From NCBI GenBank assembly GCA_036250225.1, contig JAPZLL010000019.1, positions 496,001 to 560,000 on the forward strand: DNA of 64,000 nt, written 5' to 3'. Made by a program: the position numbers and the translations under genes. The first letter of the stretch is position 1. Each line of letters opens with the position of its first letter. This document shows, piece after piece, positions 9,616-21,883 of the stretch. The DNA comes from Cercophora sp. LCS_1 (lineage: Eukaryota; Ascomycota; Sordariomycetes; Sordariales; Lasiosphaeriaceae). The notes beneath the pieces were generated by a model that worked only from the letters and a program-made list of their open reading frames with translations, ran no database searches and was not told the origin of the DNA.

Positions 9616-11416
9616 ATGAAGGCCTCCATTCTCAGCATCGTCGCCCTCTCTGTGACGGTTAGGGGCGTCGACATCCGCGACTTACCGTACGTGATACCGT
9701 AACTCTAGCAATGTAAACTGACACCAGCAGCGTCGTACGGAACGGCTCCACGCTTCTCCTCAACAACACGCCGTGGAAAGCCGTCGGCCCTAACATCTAC
9801 TGGCTCGGTCTCGACGAAAATGTCGTTCCCCCGGCGGGCGAGCCCTACTACGCCCCAACCAAGGCGTCCTACCCGCACAAAGGACGCGTCACCGAGGCCA
9901 TGGCCGTCGTCAAGGCAATGGGCGGAACCATGATCCGTGCTCACACACTTGGTGTGAGCACAGGGAACCCCCTCAGCCTGATGCCGTCAGGTGGCAAGAT
10001 CAACCCGCAAGCCTTTGACGCCATCGACTGGGCAGTTTGGCAGGCTCGCCAGTACGGGCTCCGCTTGATGATCCCGCTGACCGACAACTTTGATTATTAT
10101 CACGGCGGCAAGTACGACTTTCTGCGGTGGAACGGATTCAACCTCAACCGGGCGCGGGACGAGAAGAACCCAGCGGTGCAAAACTTTTACACTAACCCCA
10201 AGGTTGTCGGCTCTTTCAAGGAGTACATCCGCGTCCTCCTGACGCACGTCAACCCGCTGACGAACCTGACGTATGCCCAAGACCCGACCATCTTTGCATA
10301 CGAGACGGGCAACGAGCTGTGCGGACCGGTGTGGAAGGACCAAGACGTGCCGGTCGAATGGATAACTGACATTGGCCGGTTGATCAAGGAGTTGGCGCCG
10401 CAGAAACTCTTCGTAGATGGCACCTATGGCGTCAACAAGTCGCATCTGGCCATCGCAGAGGTCGACATCTACTCGAACCACTACTATCCGATCAGTATCA
10501 ACCAGCTTAAACAGGATGTTGCTCTGGGTGAGTCGCTTGTCCGCCCTGATTGTTTTCTTTTGTCCGGCGCCAGCTGTGACATGCTTCGTCACCAAACATG
10601 GCCAAATGCGGCGCGCAAAGCATAGTGCGGTGCGGTGGTACGGAGAGATACCATTTGAGACATCTAAGGGTCCGTCGTGACAAGCCTGATCGACATTGAA
10701 GGCAGCAGACGGTCTAGGACCGATCTCTCAGCCGTAAACGGATCTCGGAGCGGCATGGCGGAGTGAGGCTTGCTTCTTCCGACGCAAGAGAGCGGAGACA
10801 TATTTAATGATTACTGATCAGATCCCTCACTACCTAGTGGCCACTGCAAACAAGACATACTACGCCGGCGAGTATGCATGGAATCGGCCCTCGTCGACGG
10901 CCGATGGGGATCTCGTTTCCTGGTTCCGAGAGATCGAGAACAGCGGCGTCGTGGTCGGCGACTCCTTTTGGTCCCTGTTTGGCCGTGCTGTGCCCGACTG
11001 TGATGTAAGCACCTGCCCGACGGGCTGGGGTGGCGCTGAGCCGCCCCTCCCGCCCGCGCTCCGTGAAGAATCCCGATTTGACATACCACAGAAGTTTGTG
11101 GACCACAACGACGGCCTAACCATGCGTAAGTCTCTCGTTAGTGGGCCATTCCCCTTTTCCATGTCTCGGGACTTTGGCGGGAGCGGGAACCAACCTGCAG
11201 GTCTGCAACAACATGGATTCGCTTTTGGCCCCCCCGAGACCCTGCGTAGAAGGCAACTGACATGCTACAGAGTATGGAAATCCCGCCCACGAAGCACAGA
11301 TCAAATTGGTCCGGCAGCACTTTATCAAAATGAGCCAAGGCGTGTCCATCGGTGCAGCTGCAGAGCTGCCGCATGTTCCATGTCTCGCAGCCCTCGCCCC
11401 TCCGCCAGAGCGATGA
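9616..11416 (+). CDS. secreted GH5-family glycoside hydrolase, endo-beta-mannanase-like (433 aa)
   Basis: I join four exons: 9616-9686, 9731-10527, 10838-11125 and 11271-11416; all phases close. Residues 1-17 look like a signal peptide (KASILSIVALSVTVRG), so the enzyme is probably secreted. The mature part has GH5 features: a conserved start (NNTPWKAVGPNIYWLG), an R-A-H segment on strand beta-3, the acid/base Glu in YETGNELCG (about E219) and the nucleophile Glu in YAGEYAW (about E301). It should cleave beta-mannan or a related beta-1,4-glycan. The exact GH5 subfamily (5_7 or the uncharacterised 5_31) I cannot decide. The second intron is 310 bases, unusually long here, and the first acceptor is a CAGCAG tandem that allows an extra Ser. 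A Zn2Cys6 regulator lies just downstream on the same strand. Confidence 0.82.
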
Positions 11417-11990
11417 GCGGGGGCCGCCAGACCTTGTAGGTAGCCGGCAAGAGGCCGTAGCACGTAGCGTCAAGCGATGGGGCAACAAGACTGTATGGAG
11501 CCCTGCTTCTCTGCGCGGTGAGAGAGAGCAGTCGATCGCTGCCCGGGATACCGCCAGCCTGGATCGCGGACCTTGATCGTTCAAGGCCACGACGAGTCAA
11601 ATTGGTTTGTGGACCGGAAGGAACCCAAAGTGCCCTAAACTAGGCCCTTGGCGCCAGCCGGTGATTGGGAGGTGACAAGTTGGATTCCAGGGTCCATTGT
11701 CGCGTGTGGTTGTCCTCGAGAATGACAGTGATGTGAGAGCGGTTTTTGCACTGTAGCACGGCATGGCCAGTCTGATTGGGTGGTGTGGGTGTCCTTCAAC
11801 GGCCGCTGCGTCGAATGGCTAAGGCCCGTCTCCGGTCAAAGAAGGCCGTTTCCCCCAAGCGCATGTAATACCCCGTCACCTCTTAACCCCCAGCAAAATC
11901 CCCATAGTCGGCATCCGGTTTATCTTCATCATCCATCTGTCCCTTACCGCATTGTTGGATCCAGGCTCATGCCGAGGAATCCGGCTTATC
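11417..11990. other. intergenic between GH5 gene and transcription factor
   Basis: No gene is seen. The stretch contains the 3' region of the GH5 gene and the promoter of the Zn2Cys6 gene. The ORFs here continue GH5 coding in wrong frames or are random. Confidence 0.5.
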
Positions 11991-14652
11991 ATGCCCGCCA
12001 GAACCGGTCAGGCCGGCGCCTGCGCCGAGTGCCAGCGACGAAAACAAAGGGTACCGATGAGTCGTGTCAGTAGCTGGTGCTCGGATTCGGCATGCTGACC
12101 ACCGTCCTAGTGCAACCGCACATTCCCATGTAACCAGTGCACCAAGAGAGGGGTTGCTCACCTCTGCTTGTCTGTTTTCAAACCAGTTGCGACCGAGACC
12201 ATCGAAAGTGACTCGAGCGTGCAGAATGTGCCATCACAGTAAGCCGTCCCCGATAGTCCGGTTGGCTTGCTGCTGACCGCTGTTCGTGTCCCACAGAGTA
12301 TCCAGGAAACGCAACCTGGATGAAGCCGTAGAAAACACACCGAGCGAGGAGCCGTACGGCTACGAAATCGGCAATGCGTCATTCGATGCGAGTGACGCCC
12401 TCAACGCACTGGGCTATATGCCCCATACCCATCATCTCGTGCTAGGCCGAGGTAACGGGCCTCAGGTAGCTCCATCGCACACTCTCCTGTGTGGCAGAGC
12501 GACTGACCGTTTAAAACATAGACGTCGAGCGGTGCTACAGATGAGGATGGCGAAATGGAGCCCTCAACTGAGGTAAAAGCCGCTCTTGAGCAGATGCCTA
12601 GGAAGCCACATGCGGGTATGTCTGCCCAGCCTTGCTGTATCCGTGGGGACGCGACCCGCATTGACATGCCCTAGATTTCCTCGTGGATAATTGGCTCAAC
12701 GGTGCAAACCACCATTATTGTGCCCTCTACCCGCAAGAGTTTCGGACCCAGTATGACGGGTGGTGGAACACGCCAGCCAACAGAACACCAGAGTTGACAA
12801 GCCTCATCCTCCGAGTGTTCGCTTGCTCGGCGCTGTTCATTGTCGACGATAGGATGAAGCGGCTTATCGAGTCCGAGATGAAGGTCGACGCTATAGCTTT
12901 CGCTCAGCGAATGCACAAAGCAGCGCAGAAGCTTGGTTCGAGTATAACGCATGGAAAAGGCGGGCTGCTGCACGTCCAACAGCTGTTTCTGACGGCGTTT
13001 TGGCTCAAGTCGGCTGAGAAGTGGACCGAGTCCTGGTATGCCTTGGGCGAGGCCATCCGGGCGGCGTACGAGATTGGTAATAATCCAAGTTCAATCTCCA
13101 TGAGCCTCACTGACAGGTCGTAGGCCTTCACCAAGACTCTACTTCTGCGGGAATGTCCGAGTTCGACCGCGAAATGAGGAGGCGTCTCTGGAGCGTCTTG
13201 TATCTGTGGGACTTTGCGCTGAGCTCGATGGTATCCCGTCCAATGCTTGTCAACCGAGCGGACTGCGCCTTTGAGATGCCGACCCTGGCTCTCGAGATCG
13301 ACCCGGAACAACCGTACCAGCCGTCCCCATTCCGGCATATGAAACTCCACTGCCAGTTGTGTATTGACTTGTCGAAAGGAATCGCGAGTGTTCCGACCGA
13401 AAAGGCGGCAACCGATCTCGCCCCTCGACTGCGGGGAATAGTGGAAAAGTGGTTCAATAGTCTTCCGGCTGAATATTCTCTGAAAGCCCCCGACACTCGG
13501 TGGGATGATGACCACGAATGGGTCGTCTTCCAACGTCGATATCTCCATTTGATCGGGTACATGTCGCTCTTTGGTCCCTTGAAGCCGTATGTCATATGGA
13601 ACTCGAGCAAGCCAATGTCCGAAGTCGGGATCCAGCTCAGGTCAAGGGGCGTTGAAGCGGCACTGGGTCTGATGGATATCTCGTGGAGTTTTTTTGAGAA
13701 CGTTGCCTCCGTCGGTGCTAAATTCCATTATGCCGTGTTTTGTATTTTTGACACCACAACGGTCTTGTGCTCAGCGTTTGTTCACGACGAAGCTCGGAGC
13801 CTGCCACAGAGAGAAGTCATCCTAGAAGCCGTCAAAAAAGGGTTGGGAATGCTTGAGAGACTTCGCTCCGTCTCCAAGACGACAGCGGATCTGTGCCGGA
13901 TTCTCAAGACTCTTCTCGAGGGTTTGCCGCTCAATTCCATAGAGAAGGCGTTGATTGGCGTGGCAAAACGGATTAAATCGAAGGCTCCGTCCACAACCAT
14001 AATGGCCACCCAGTCAACGCCTCAAAGCCCGCCCGGTAGCGATAGCCTAGCAAGCCCTCCCTCAACAGTGGCAACCCAGGCCAGGAGTTGGAATAGCACG
14101 GCGTCCGAAAGCGAGTATCCCGCGAGCGTTGGTCTGGAGCAGAACCGCAGTCCAGCCGGGGCTGCTACAGCTCGCAGCCAACCACTCAGCGCCATTCCGT
14201 CCCCAGAAGCGTCAACGTCGTCAATCGACGCCTCTCAACACAGGAAACTATTACCTCGAGCGGAAGACTCGCCAGACCGTGAGTCGTCACAGCCAAACGG
14301 CGTCTACCTCGATGAAGCCTTTTCTCATGACGACGGGATAAATCGGAATGTCTTTCATGCCGGTATCACCCCGGGTTGTTCCTCCGCAAACAATTCTGGG
14401 CTTCCAAGTATGGCTGGGGAGTTGCAGGAAATCCAGTTCAGTGATTTCCAGCCTGTGGTCTTCGATATAGCGCTGGGGCATAGTGAATGGCACCACTCAG
14501 GTCAAGGTGTCAACCTGGATGTGGCTCAGAACACCAACCTTGTGGAGTTTGACCCGACGATGCCCACTCTGCTCGAATATTGGGACTGGCAGGGTCTCGA
14601 CCTCGGCCATCCAGGGTTTTGGGAGGTCCAGCAACCTCTGCCGCCTTTGTGA
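11991..14652 (+). CDS. Zn2Cys6 fungal-specific transcription factor (793 aa)
   Basis: Six exons close in phase: 11991-12050, 12111-12238, 12297-12465, 12522-12615, 12675-13076 and 13124-14652. The first intron falls inside the zinc cluster. Splicing gives C11-x2-C14-x6-C21-x5-C27-x2-C30-x8-C39, a perfect Zn2Cys6 DNA-binding motif with RRKQRC. A variable linker follows, then a fungal middle homology region (about residues 160-480), marked by LHQDSTSAGMSEFDREMRRR and the LW..L+.WDFALS helix. The C-terminal 240 residues are Ser/Thr/Pro rich with a hydrophobic and acidic tail that could activate transcription. It should act in the nucleus. Its target is unknown. The tandem position behind the GH5 gene suggests, but does not prove, control of polysaccharide use. 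Confidence 0.9.
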
Positions 14653-15849
14653 AGCGATACCTCTACTTCAACACAGCATCCTCGGCATCCTTTTTCGTGC
14701 ATGGCGTTGGAGTGATACTCCCGGCCCGCTTGGGTCGACGGTCAAATTTGCGACGGGTGACGGGAAATAGGTGGTGGCTTACTTGAAATGCCTTGCAGTC
14801 AAGGCGGAGATGGGGTGAATGTGATGAGAAGTGAGTTGGACAGAGTAATGACTGGAAAGGAAATGGGCGTATTTAGACAGTGGTTTCCGGTATTGGCGCA
14901 TCGAACCAATAGAGCAATTGTCTCGATCCCGACAAAATCCGCGGTCTAGACTAGAGGTGTTTCGATTCTCAGAATGTCGGGGCGCACACAGAACCTAAGA
15001 CCGAGTGAGACATGTCTAGGGCCGAAAAACTTCGGGATCCGAGAAGTGCCGTGAGATTTCCAGATCGTGGAGCGCACATGGCACGAAGGCGATCAATAGC
15101 AATCGCAGGATCGAGAGGCGCTACTCTGCCCAGGCTGCAGGAGAGGATCTAGACCCATGCGGAGAGGAGGAGTCGTTCGATGGTGGTGTTCTCGAAGGCC
15201 AGCGTTTGTGATCCCTGGTTGGGGCTGGAACCAGGGGCTGAGAGGATGCGGTCATTTTATTTTCAGCGGTAAGGAAACCAGGAAGTAGAGCAAGTAATTC
15301 CACGACACCGATGCTCAAAAACGCAGACGGCGTTGATTATAAATAAAAAATAACAAGGTAGCTAGGGATGTAATGTGGTGGCATGATAAAGTGACGGGTC
15401 GACGGGGCTGCTTGCGAGTGGGTCCGGAGCCGAGAACCCTTCCCACTTCGGCGTTTGTCGAACGCGAATTGGCTGATAAAATTGAGACCATACATTGATG
15501 CTGTCCTTAGACTCGTCCATTCCCGTCCCTCACAAGTGTTCCGTGGGGAGTTTCCAGGGTTCATTCCTTCTCTTGCGGGCCACGGATTGCGTGGCTGGCT
15601 GGTTCCAAGCGCGCAATGCTGCTCCAACGCACCACCCGTGGGTGTCCGCTTTTGGCCGGCTTGGGAAGGCTCGGCACGGCCGTTCTTTCTGTTGACTCGA
15701 CGCCAACCCCGCGGCCGAATCGGAAATGTTTCCATTCGCGGCGAGTGGTTGAGTCACGGCCTCGCTCGATAAGAGTCCGAGCCAGAGCCACTACACCATC
15801 CCCGGCGTCGGCCTCTTCATTCACCACAACATCGACTCGTCTCAGCGCC
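14653..15849. other. intergenic region
   Basis: Twelve hundred bases hold no supportable gene. The part after 15600 is CG rich and likely promoter or leader for the aldolase gene. Open frames on the minus strand up to 132 codons look like noise. Confidence 0.5.
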
Positions 15850-17141
15850 ATGGAGCACACAGGCAGTCAAAGTCCCAGCGCACACAATTCCTGGATTGGC
15901 AGCGCGGGGGCAGGCGGCACCGATCTCAGGAGTAGGTTTGTTCCTGCGCTGGATATGTCTCACAGCACATGGCTACGTGGCTGACGGACACGGCAGGTGA
16001 CACCATGACAACGCCCACGGCGTCCATGCTCGCGGCAATCCAGTCGAGCACGCTGTTAGACGATGTCTTTCAAGAAGACCCAACCACGATCGACCTCGAG
16101 GAACACTGTGCTGCCCTCACCGGTAAGGCGGCTGGTTTGTTTGTCCTCTCAGGGACCATGGGAAACCAGCTGGCCCTGCGATCCCTTCTGACGCAGCCAC
16201 CGCACGGCGTTGTGTGTGACTATCGTTCACACATTGTCAAGTATGAGGCCGGAGGGTGAGCCGATCCCGTTGTCCTGCCCTCGGCAGTGTCAGTCTTGCT
16301 TACCGATACCAGCGTCTCGTCACTGACGGGCGCCATGGTGAAAGCCGTGGTACCCAAGAACGGGGTATACCTGACCCTCGAGGACATCAAGGCAAATGTC
16401 TATCTCGATGATGATGTGCACACATGTCCGACACGAGTCATCAGCCTCGAGAACACACTCAATGGCATGCTTATGCCTCTGGAGGAAGTACGGCGTATCT
16501 CAGCCTTCGCCCGCGAGAACGGGTTGAAAATTCACTGTGACGGAGCTCGGCTATGGGAAGCTGTAGCTTCGGGCGCTGGAAGTCTCCCCGACTTCGCAGC
16601 CTGTTTTGACACCATCAGTCTTTGTTTTTCCAAAGGTCTCGGGGCACCGATCGGAAGCATTCTCGTGGGCGACAAGGCCGTTATCAAACATGCTCGCTGG
16701 GTTCGCAAGTCCATCGGCGGAGGCTTGCGACAGTCAGGCGTGGTCACGGCCGCCGCGAGAGTCGCGGTTGACGAAACCTTTGGGAAAGGCCCCAACGGCG
16801 AAGGAGGCTTTCTGCGAAAGACTCACGTCCTGGCAAAAGATATTGCGAAGATTTGGACCGATCTCGGTGGCAAGCTTATCCACCCTGTGCACACTAACAT
16901 GGTCTGGTTGGACCTGGACGATGCCAAATGCTCGTTCGACAGGATTGAGTCCCTTGGCAAGGAGGCCGGCTTGAAACTGTGCGCCAACCGGCTCGTGATT
17001 CACTACCAGATCTATCAGAACCGCGATTTCGTCGTTCCGAGACTCAAGGGTATCTTTGAAGCGATCTTCGAGGAACGGTCGAAGAACAGTGCGACGTTTC
17101 AAGCCGCAAGTGGGGAACAATCGGTGTATCAAACTCGATAG
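15850..17141 (+). CDS. GLY1: threonine aldolase (389 aa)
   Basis: This PLP enzyme cleaves threonine or allo-threonine to glycine and acetaldehyde, and also serves as a glycine source. Three exons (15850-15931, 15997-16255, 16313-17141) rebuild the family sequence: RSDTMTTPTASML at the start of the fold, DPTTIDLEE, FVLSGTMGNQ for cofactor phosphate binding, IHCDGARLWEA with the Asp that contacts the pyridine nitrogen, and FSKGLGAPIGS with the Schiff-base lysine (about K221). The second intron must end at 16312 rather than at the first AG, because only that acceptor gives YEAGGVSSLTGA in frame. About 27 N-terminal residues precede the core, and no clear targeting signal is seen. The length fits fungal homologues. 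Confidence 0.95.
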
Positions 17142-18461
17142 GAGGATACGTCCCACCCGAATCATGTTTGTAAGCGCGACGAAATGTCATCATCACCATG
17201 AGGCTTCAAACAATGTTGCGGGTTCAACTGCAGAAAAGCCGTGTTCGTAGTGCCGGAACCGGGCCGAAAATACCATTCGAGAGAGGGCATCGCGGGTTCT
17301 GGCTGTCATGAATTCCTACACAAGTAGCTGGTTGAAAGGCAACAGCCCGACAAAATGCAGCCGCCGGTGAAGAAGGGCCGACCAGGCTTCTGGTCGATTG
17401 GCTGTGACGATCTCAAAGGGTCGGGCAGGCCGACAAGACGTATGTCAGGAGACCAAGATAGATTGCATGGTCACCAGCACACACACCAAGAGGCCAAGTC
17501 CAGATAAATCCCCGCCGCTGACATCGTCACCACCCTTTGCGCACCCCATCGCCGGTTTTGTCGCATCGAAAGTGGCACCTCGAAGTACTTCAGCAGGCGA
17601 CTCGTGTGCCCCGCACCACCCCTGGCTCCCGCCCCAGGCTGCTTGACGTCACTGCTCGGCAGCGAATCACGGTGGCTGCTGTGCTGCCGGTCGGTTCTAT
17701 GCCGGAGGGATTGGTCGCAGTTGAAGAAGGTGCAGAGCTCAGAATGCGGGGGATCGCCCATCCCGATTCTCCAAAAACAACGGAATGCGTGTCTTTGTTC
17801 AACGGTCTGTAGCCACTTTGACGAGAACTGATTCAGACAGAAAAAGGGAAGGTAGGACAGACCACATCCCTCCCTTGGGCCCGGCGCAATTCGGCAAATT
17901 GCCTCCTCGAAAATGCTGGAGAGCAAGAAAACGGCCGATCATTCCAGGAGCTTGGAGCTTGGAGAGCTTGCAGCCGCACCTGCTCAAGGCTGGCACGCTG
18001 CTGGGTGGAGGCGACGTGAGGCCATGCCGCGAACAAGGCACAACCTGGAAACCCGGGGGATCAGCGAGAGTTGGTGACGGTTTCCTGGAAGCATCCAACA
18101 TCATCCATTGGGAAGAGCTGTCTTGGGCCTGCTGCATGCTGCAGCTTATTGCCTCCCGACAAGCAGGGCCCCTCCCGGCTTTCCAACTTCTCGTTTCCCT
18201 CCTGCCTAATATGTGAATGGCACGGGAAGCCTCTCAGTTCGCGGCCCGGTCTGCTCGTCTTTTTTTCTTGGGTTCTGCGGAGCCGTAGGTGGCCGTCCGT
18301 TTATTAGGCCCAATCTGTCCCCCTTTCGTGTCGTCCCATGGGAGTCCAAGAGCCGTTCTCCTCCGTCTAATCTATTCCCACCTCCCACCCCTCATCCATA
18401 CGACACCTCCCCAAGGAGCCGGCTCCCGACCGTTCCAGCGCCTCTCGGTGAACTCTCAGCC
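17142..18461. other. intergenic / trehalase promoter
   Basis: No gene is visible in 1.3 kb. Three CCCCT words (about 18169, 18319 and 18388) lie within 300 bases of the trehalase ATG. CCCCT is the core of the fungal stress response element bound by Msn2/4-type factors, so stress control is possible, though the word is short and frequent. Confidence 0.4.
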
Positions 18462-20597
18462 ATGGCAATGCTGTCGATCACCATCGCGGCCATTGCGCTT
18501 GCCTTGCTCACCGCCAATGCATCAGCGCTCTACATCAATGGGTCGGTGATTGCTCCTTGTGATTCGCCGATATACTGCCATGGCGAGCTCCTTAAGGCGA
18601 TTGAGCTCGCGCGGCCCTTCTCGGATTCCAAGACATTCGTGGACATGTAAGTTGAGACACAGACCGGGTGGTGGCATGTGTGGGTGAGACAATCGTGGCT
18701 TACACGCGCCCAGGCCAACCAGGAAGCCTGTCGACGAGGTTGTCGCCGCCTTTGAGAAGCTGAGCAAGCCCGTGGTGAATGACACGAAGCTCGGAGAATT
18801 TCTTCAAGCGAACTTTCTGCCTGCCGGCGGCGACCTCTCGGATTTCCCCCCCGGGTCGTTGGAGACGGATCCCAAGTTTTTGGATAACATCAACGACACC
18901 GTCATCCGCGAGTTCACCGAGGCTGTCATCGACATCTGGCCCGACCTTACCAGGCGATATGTGGGTGCATCCAACTGCACCGGATGTGCTAATAGCTTCA
19001 TTCCGGTGAACCGCACCTTTGTTGTCGCCGGTGGTCGCTTCCGCGAGCCCTACTACTGGGACTCGTATTGGATTATCGAGGGCCTTCTCCGAACCGGTGG
19101 CAACTTCGTTCAGATCTCCAAGAACATCATTGAAAACTTCCTCGACTTTGTCGAGACGATTGGGTTTGTCCCCAACGGCGCGAGGGTCTACTACTTGAAC
19201 CGTTCCCAGCCGCCGCTTCTGACGGCGATGGTGAAGGCCTACTTGGAGCACACCAACGATACCAAGATTCTTGATAGAGCTGTGCCACTGCTCATCAAGG
19301 AGTACAACTTTTGGATTAACAACCGAAGCGTTACCTTGACGGGTCCCGATGGTAACGAGTATACACTTCAAAGGTTGGTAGTCGATCATTGGTGTTGAAA
19401 CCGGGAGCTTACGGAGGATTCAGATATTCTGTCAACAACAATCAACCCCGTCCCGAGTCCTACCGGGAGGATTACAATACAGCCAACAACAAGTCGTATT
19501 ACAGCACGTCTGGCATCATCTACCCCGAAAACGTTTCCCTCAACGACTCGGAGAAAAAGGAGCTATACGCCAACCTCGCCACCGGTGCCGAGTCTGGCTG
19601 GGACTATGGCACTCGCTGGCTATCCCGACCCGCCGATGCGCTCAGGGATGTGTACTTTCCTCTCCGTTACGTCAAGACACGTGATCTTGTTCCGGTTGAC
19701 CTCAACGCCATTCTTTACCAAAACGAAGCCAGCATTTCCAGCTTCCTCCATATTCAGGGAAATGACACTGGCGCAGCACACTTTGCTAAGCTCGCCGCGG
19801 CCCGGCAGAAAGCCATGACTGCCGTCCTATGGAACGCTACACTTTTCTCGTACTTTGACTATAACTTGACCTCCAGCTCGCACTTTTCCTTTATTCCCGT
19901 TGATGATGATGCAACCTCCATTGAGACCGCAGCCGCGCCCCGCGGTTTCCAGCAAATCTTTCACGTTGCCCAACTCTATCCCTTCTGGACGGGCGCCGCC
20001 CCTGCTAGTCTCAGAGAAAACCCCCTTGCGGTACAGCGTGCATTCTCTCGCGTGTCGCAAATGCTCGAGGAAAAGGCGGGCTCCATCCCAGCCACCAATT
20101 TCTACACCGGCCAGCAGTGGGACGAGCCCAATGTATGGCCACCGCTTCAGCACATCATCATGGAAGGTCTACGAAACACGCCGGCCACCTTTGGCGAGGA
20201 CGATCCGATTTACCAGGGTGTTCAGGACCTGGCGCTGCGGGTGGCCCAGCGATACCTGGACAGTACATTTTGCACGTGGTATGCTACGGGTGGTTCAACG
20301 TCACTGACGCCAAAGTTGGCTGGCCTTACAAACAACGCAAAGGGCATCATGTTTGAGAAGTACGGTGACAACTCGACAAACGTGGCGGGTGGCGGTGGCG
20401 AGTATGAGGTTGTCGAGGGATTCGGGTGGACAAACGGCGTGTTGATCTGGGCGGTGGATACTTTTGGAAATAAGCTGAAGCGGCCGGACTGTGGGGATAT
20501 CCAGCCGGCACATGTTGAGGCGAGGGGGCTGCAGAGGCGGGCCGTAGAGTTGGATAAGTGGGACGCGCAGTGGGTGAAGAGGTTTGGGACGAAATGA
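18462..20597 (+). CDS. secreted trehalase, GH37 (672 aa)
   Basis: The enzyme hydrolyses alpha,alpha-trehalose to two glucose. Exons are 18462-18646, 18714-19373 and 19424-20597. Residues 1-23 form a signal peptide (ITIAAIALALLTANA), and many NxS/T sites follow, so it should act outside the cell or in the wall or vacuole. GH37 signatures are present: GGRFREPYYWDSYW (signature 1) and QWDEPNVWPP (signature 2). The second splice junction restores QRYSVNNNQPRPESYRE. The catalytic acid Asp lies in ESGWDYGTRW (about D342) and the base Glu in EVVEGFGWTNG (about E613). It is not the cytosolic calcium-binding neutral trehalase, because it lacks that enzyme's N-terminal regulatory part. The start choice (MAMLS) could move two codons to the next ATG. 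Confidence 0.95.
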
Positions 20598-21490
20598 GCG
20601 AGAGAGACGAAACGGATACGATGACATGATTATAATTTATGATTTGGATGGAGCATTGGGTATGAGGGATGGATGGTTTAGGATACGTAGGAGGTGGCTA
20701 ATTGAATCGTTTGACGGCTTCGTGTGCCCCATAAGCCATGGTATCCGCATTTGCCTCGATGTCGAGGATTGGGTCCTGACTGAGCTCTCAGCTTTATGCA
20801 TCTAGATCATCTAGTAAGTTTGGAATGGTGACAGTCTGGACATATAATATGAGCATGTTAGTTAACCTACCTAGAAGAAAAGGAGTAGCACAGAGGAGCT
20901 GGTAACCACTATATACATAGCGGATGACTGTGATCATGGAGGGAGGGCTCCCTTAATGCAGGAGCACAATCTTGTGCCCTGACAGTGGGGAAAGCTGTGC
21001 TCTGACATCTTCATCAGGTAACTCGGAGCTCAATCGCACTTTGTAGATTAGTGTCAAAGATAGGAAGGGAGGTTTGATCTTGATTTCTAAATCAACCCTC
21101 TGTCAAAGGAAGCGGCTAGGCCAGCTTTCTGTACGCACGGCACCCGAGTGCCCCTCTGGAACACCTGTCTTTCATGTGCGATACCTATGCACAGCTCGTG
21201 ACCTCCTGACTTCTCCATCTAGCAGTTAGGGACGTAGTCTAGAATTCTCAGGGCTACAAGGACAATCCTCAAGGATCCGCGAATTGGGTTGAAGCTTGGC
21301 AATCAGCAATCAGCTCTGCGCGGCCGTAAATCACGTCTGAAACCGGAGAAACACGGACTTGGTGGTAGACAATTCATTTATCGGGCCAAAATAACAGGCC
21401 CTTAACCTGTGTACCACGTGGATACCTTTGTTTTGACCAAGTACATTCCGTACGTCCATCCGTACAGTTTCCATTTCCAAACGCCAACCC
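20598..21490. other. intergenic, AT-richer
   Basis: No gene is seen. It holds the 3' regions of the trehalase gene (+) and the GCN5 unit (-), which converge here. An isolated ACCACGTGG palindrome lies near 21413. Confidence 0.5.
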
Positions 21491-21883
21491 TCAAGCGCCC
21501 GTCATTGGCATATCCGTGTCCGTACCAATAATAGCAGAAGAAACCGCCGATTGAACGCCTACACAAATGCTCGAAAGAATCGTCTCCTGATCATCATCCT
21601 TCTCCACCTGAGGCTTGATTGTGGGGGTATGCTGCGGACAGTCGATGGTGATCTTCTGCATCGTCCCATCCAAGACACTCTTCCCCACGCTTGAAGCCGG
21701 CGACGTCTCTCGTGTGCCAGCAGCAGCACTTGTTCCAATTCGCAAGCTACGTCGCAGAACAAGCCCCTCCCGCTTGGCCTCTCGCTTGGGTTTCTGCTTA
21801 ACCTCTTTAACCTCCTTGACCTTCTTGACTTCAGTCGTTGCAGCAGTATTCGGCTTATTCGTTTGACGCCTGCCACCGCCTTT
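21491..21883 (-). other. in-frame coding-like extension after GCN5 stop codon
   Basis: Directly behind the GCN5 TAG the same frame stays open for 130 codons and ends at TGA. The predicted segment starts with a basic Lys/Arg/Val part (KKVKEVKEVKQKPKREAKRE, then LVLRRSLRIG), resembling a nuclear localisation signal, and ends with a mixed acidic/hydrophobic tail (DDDQETILSSICVGVQSAVS). By my count AAG is used about 11 times against 3 AAA, and GAG about 7 against 1 GAA, the bias of real genes here. There is no ATG until late in the frame. It could be made by stop readthrough, by splicing that uses CCCTAG as an acceptor, or be a relic. Confidence 0.45.
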
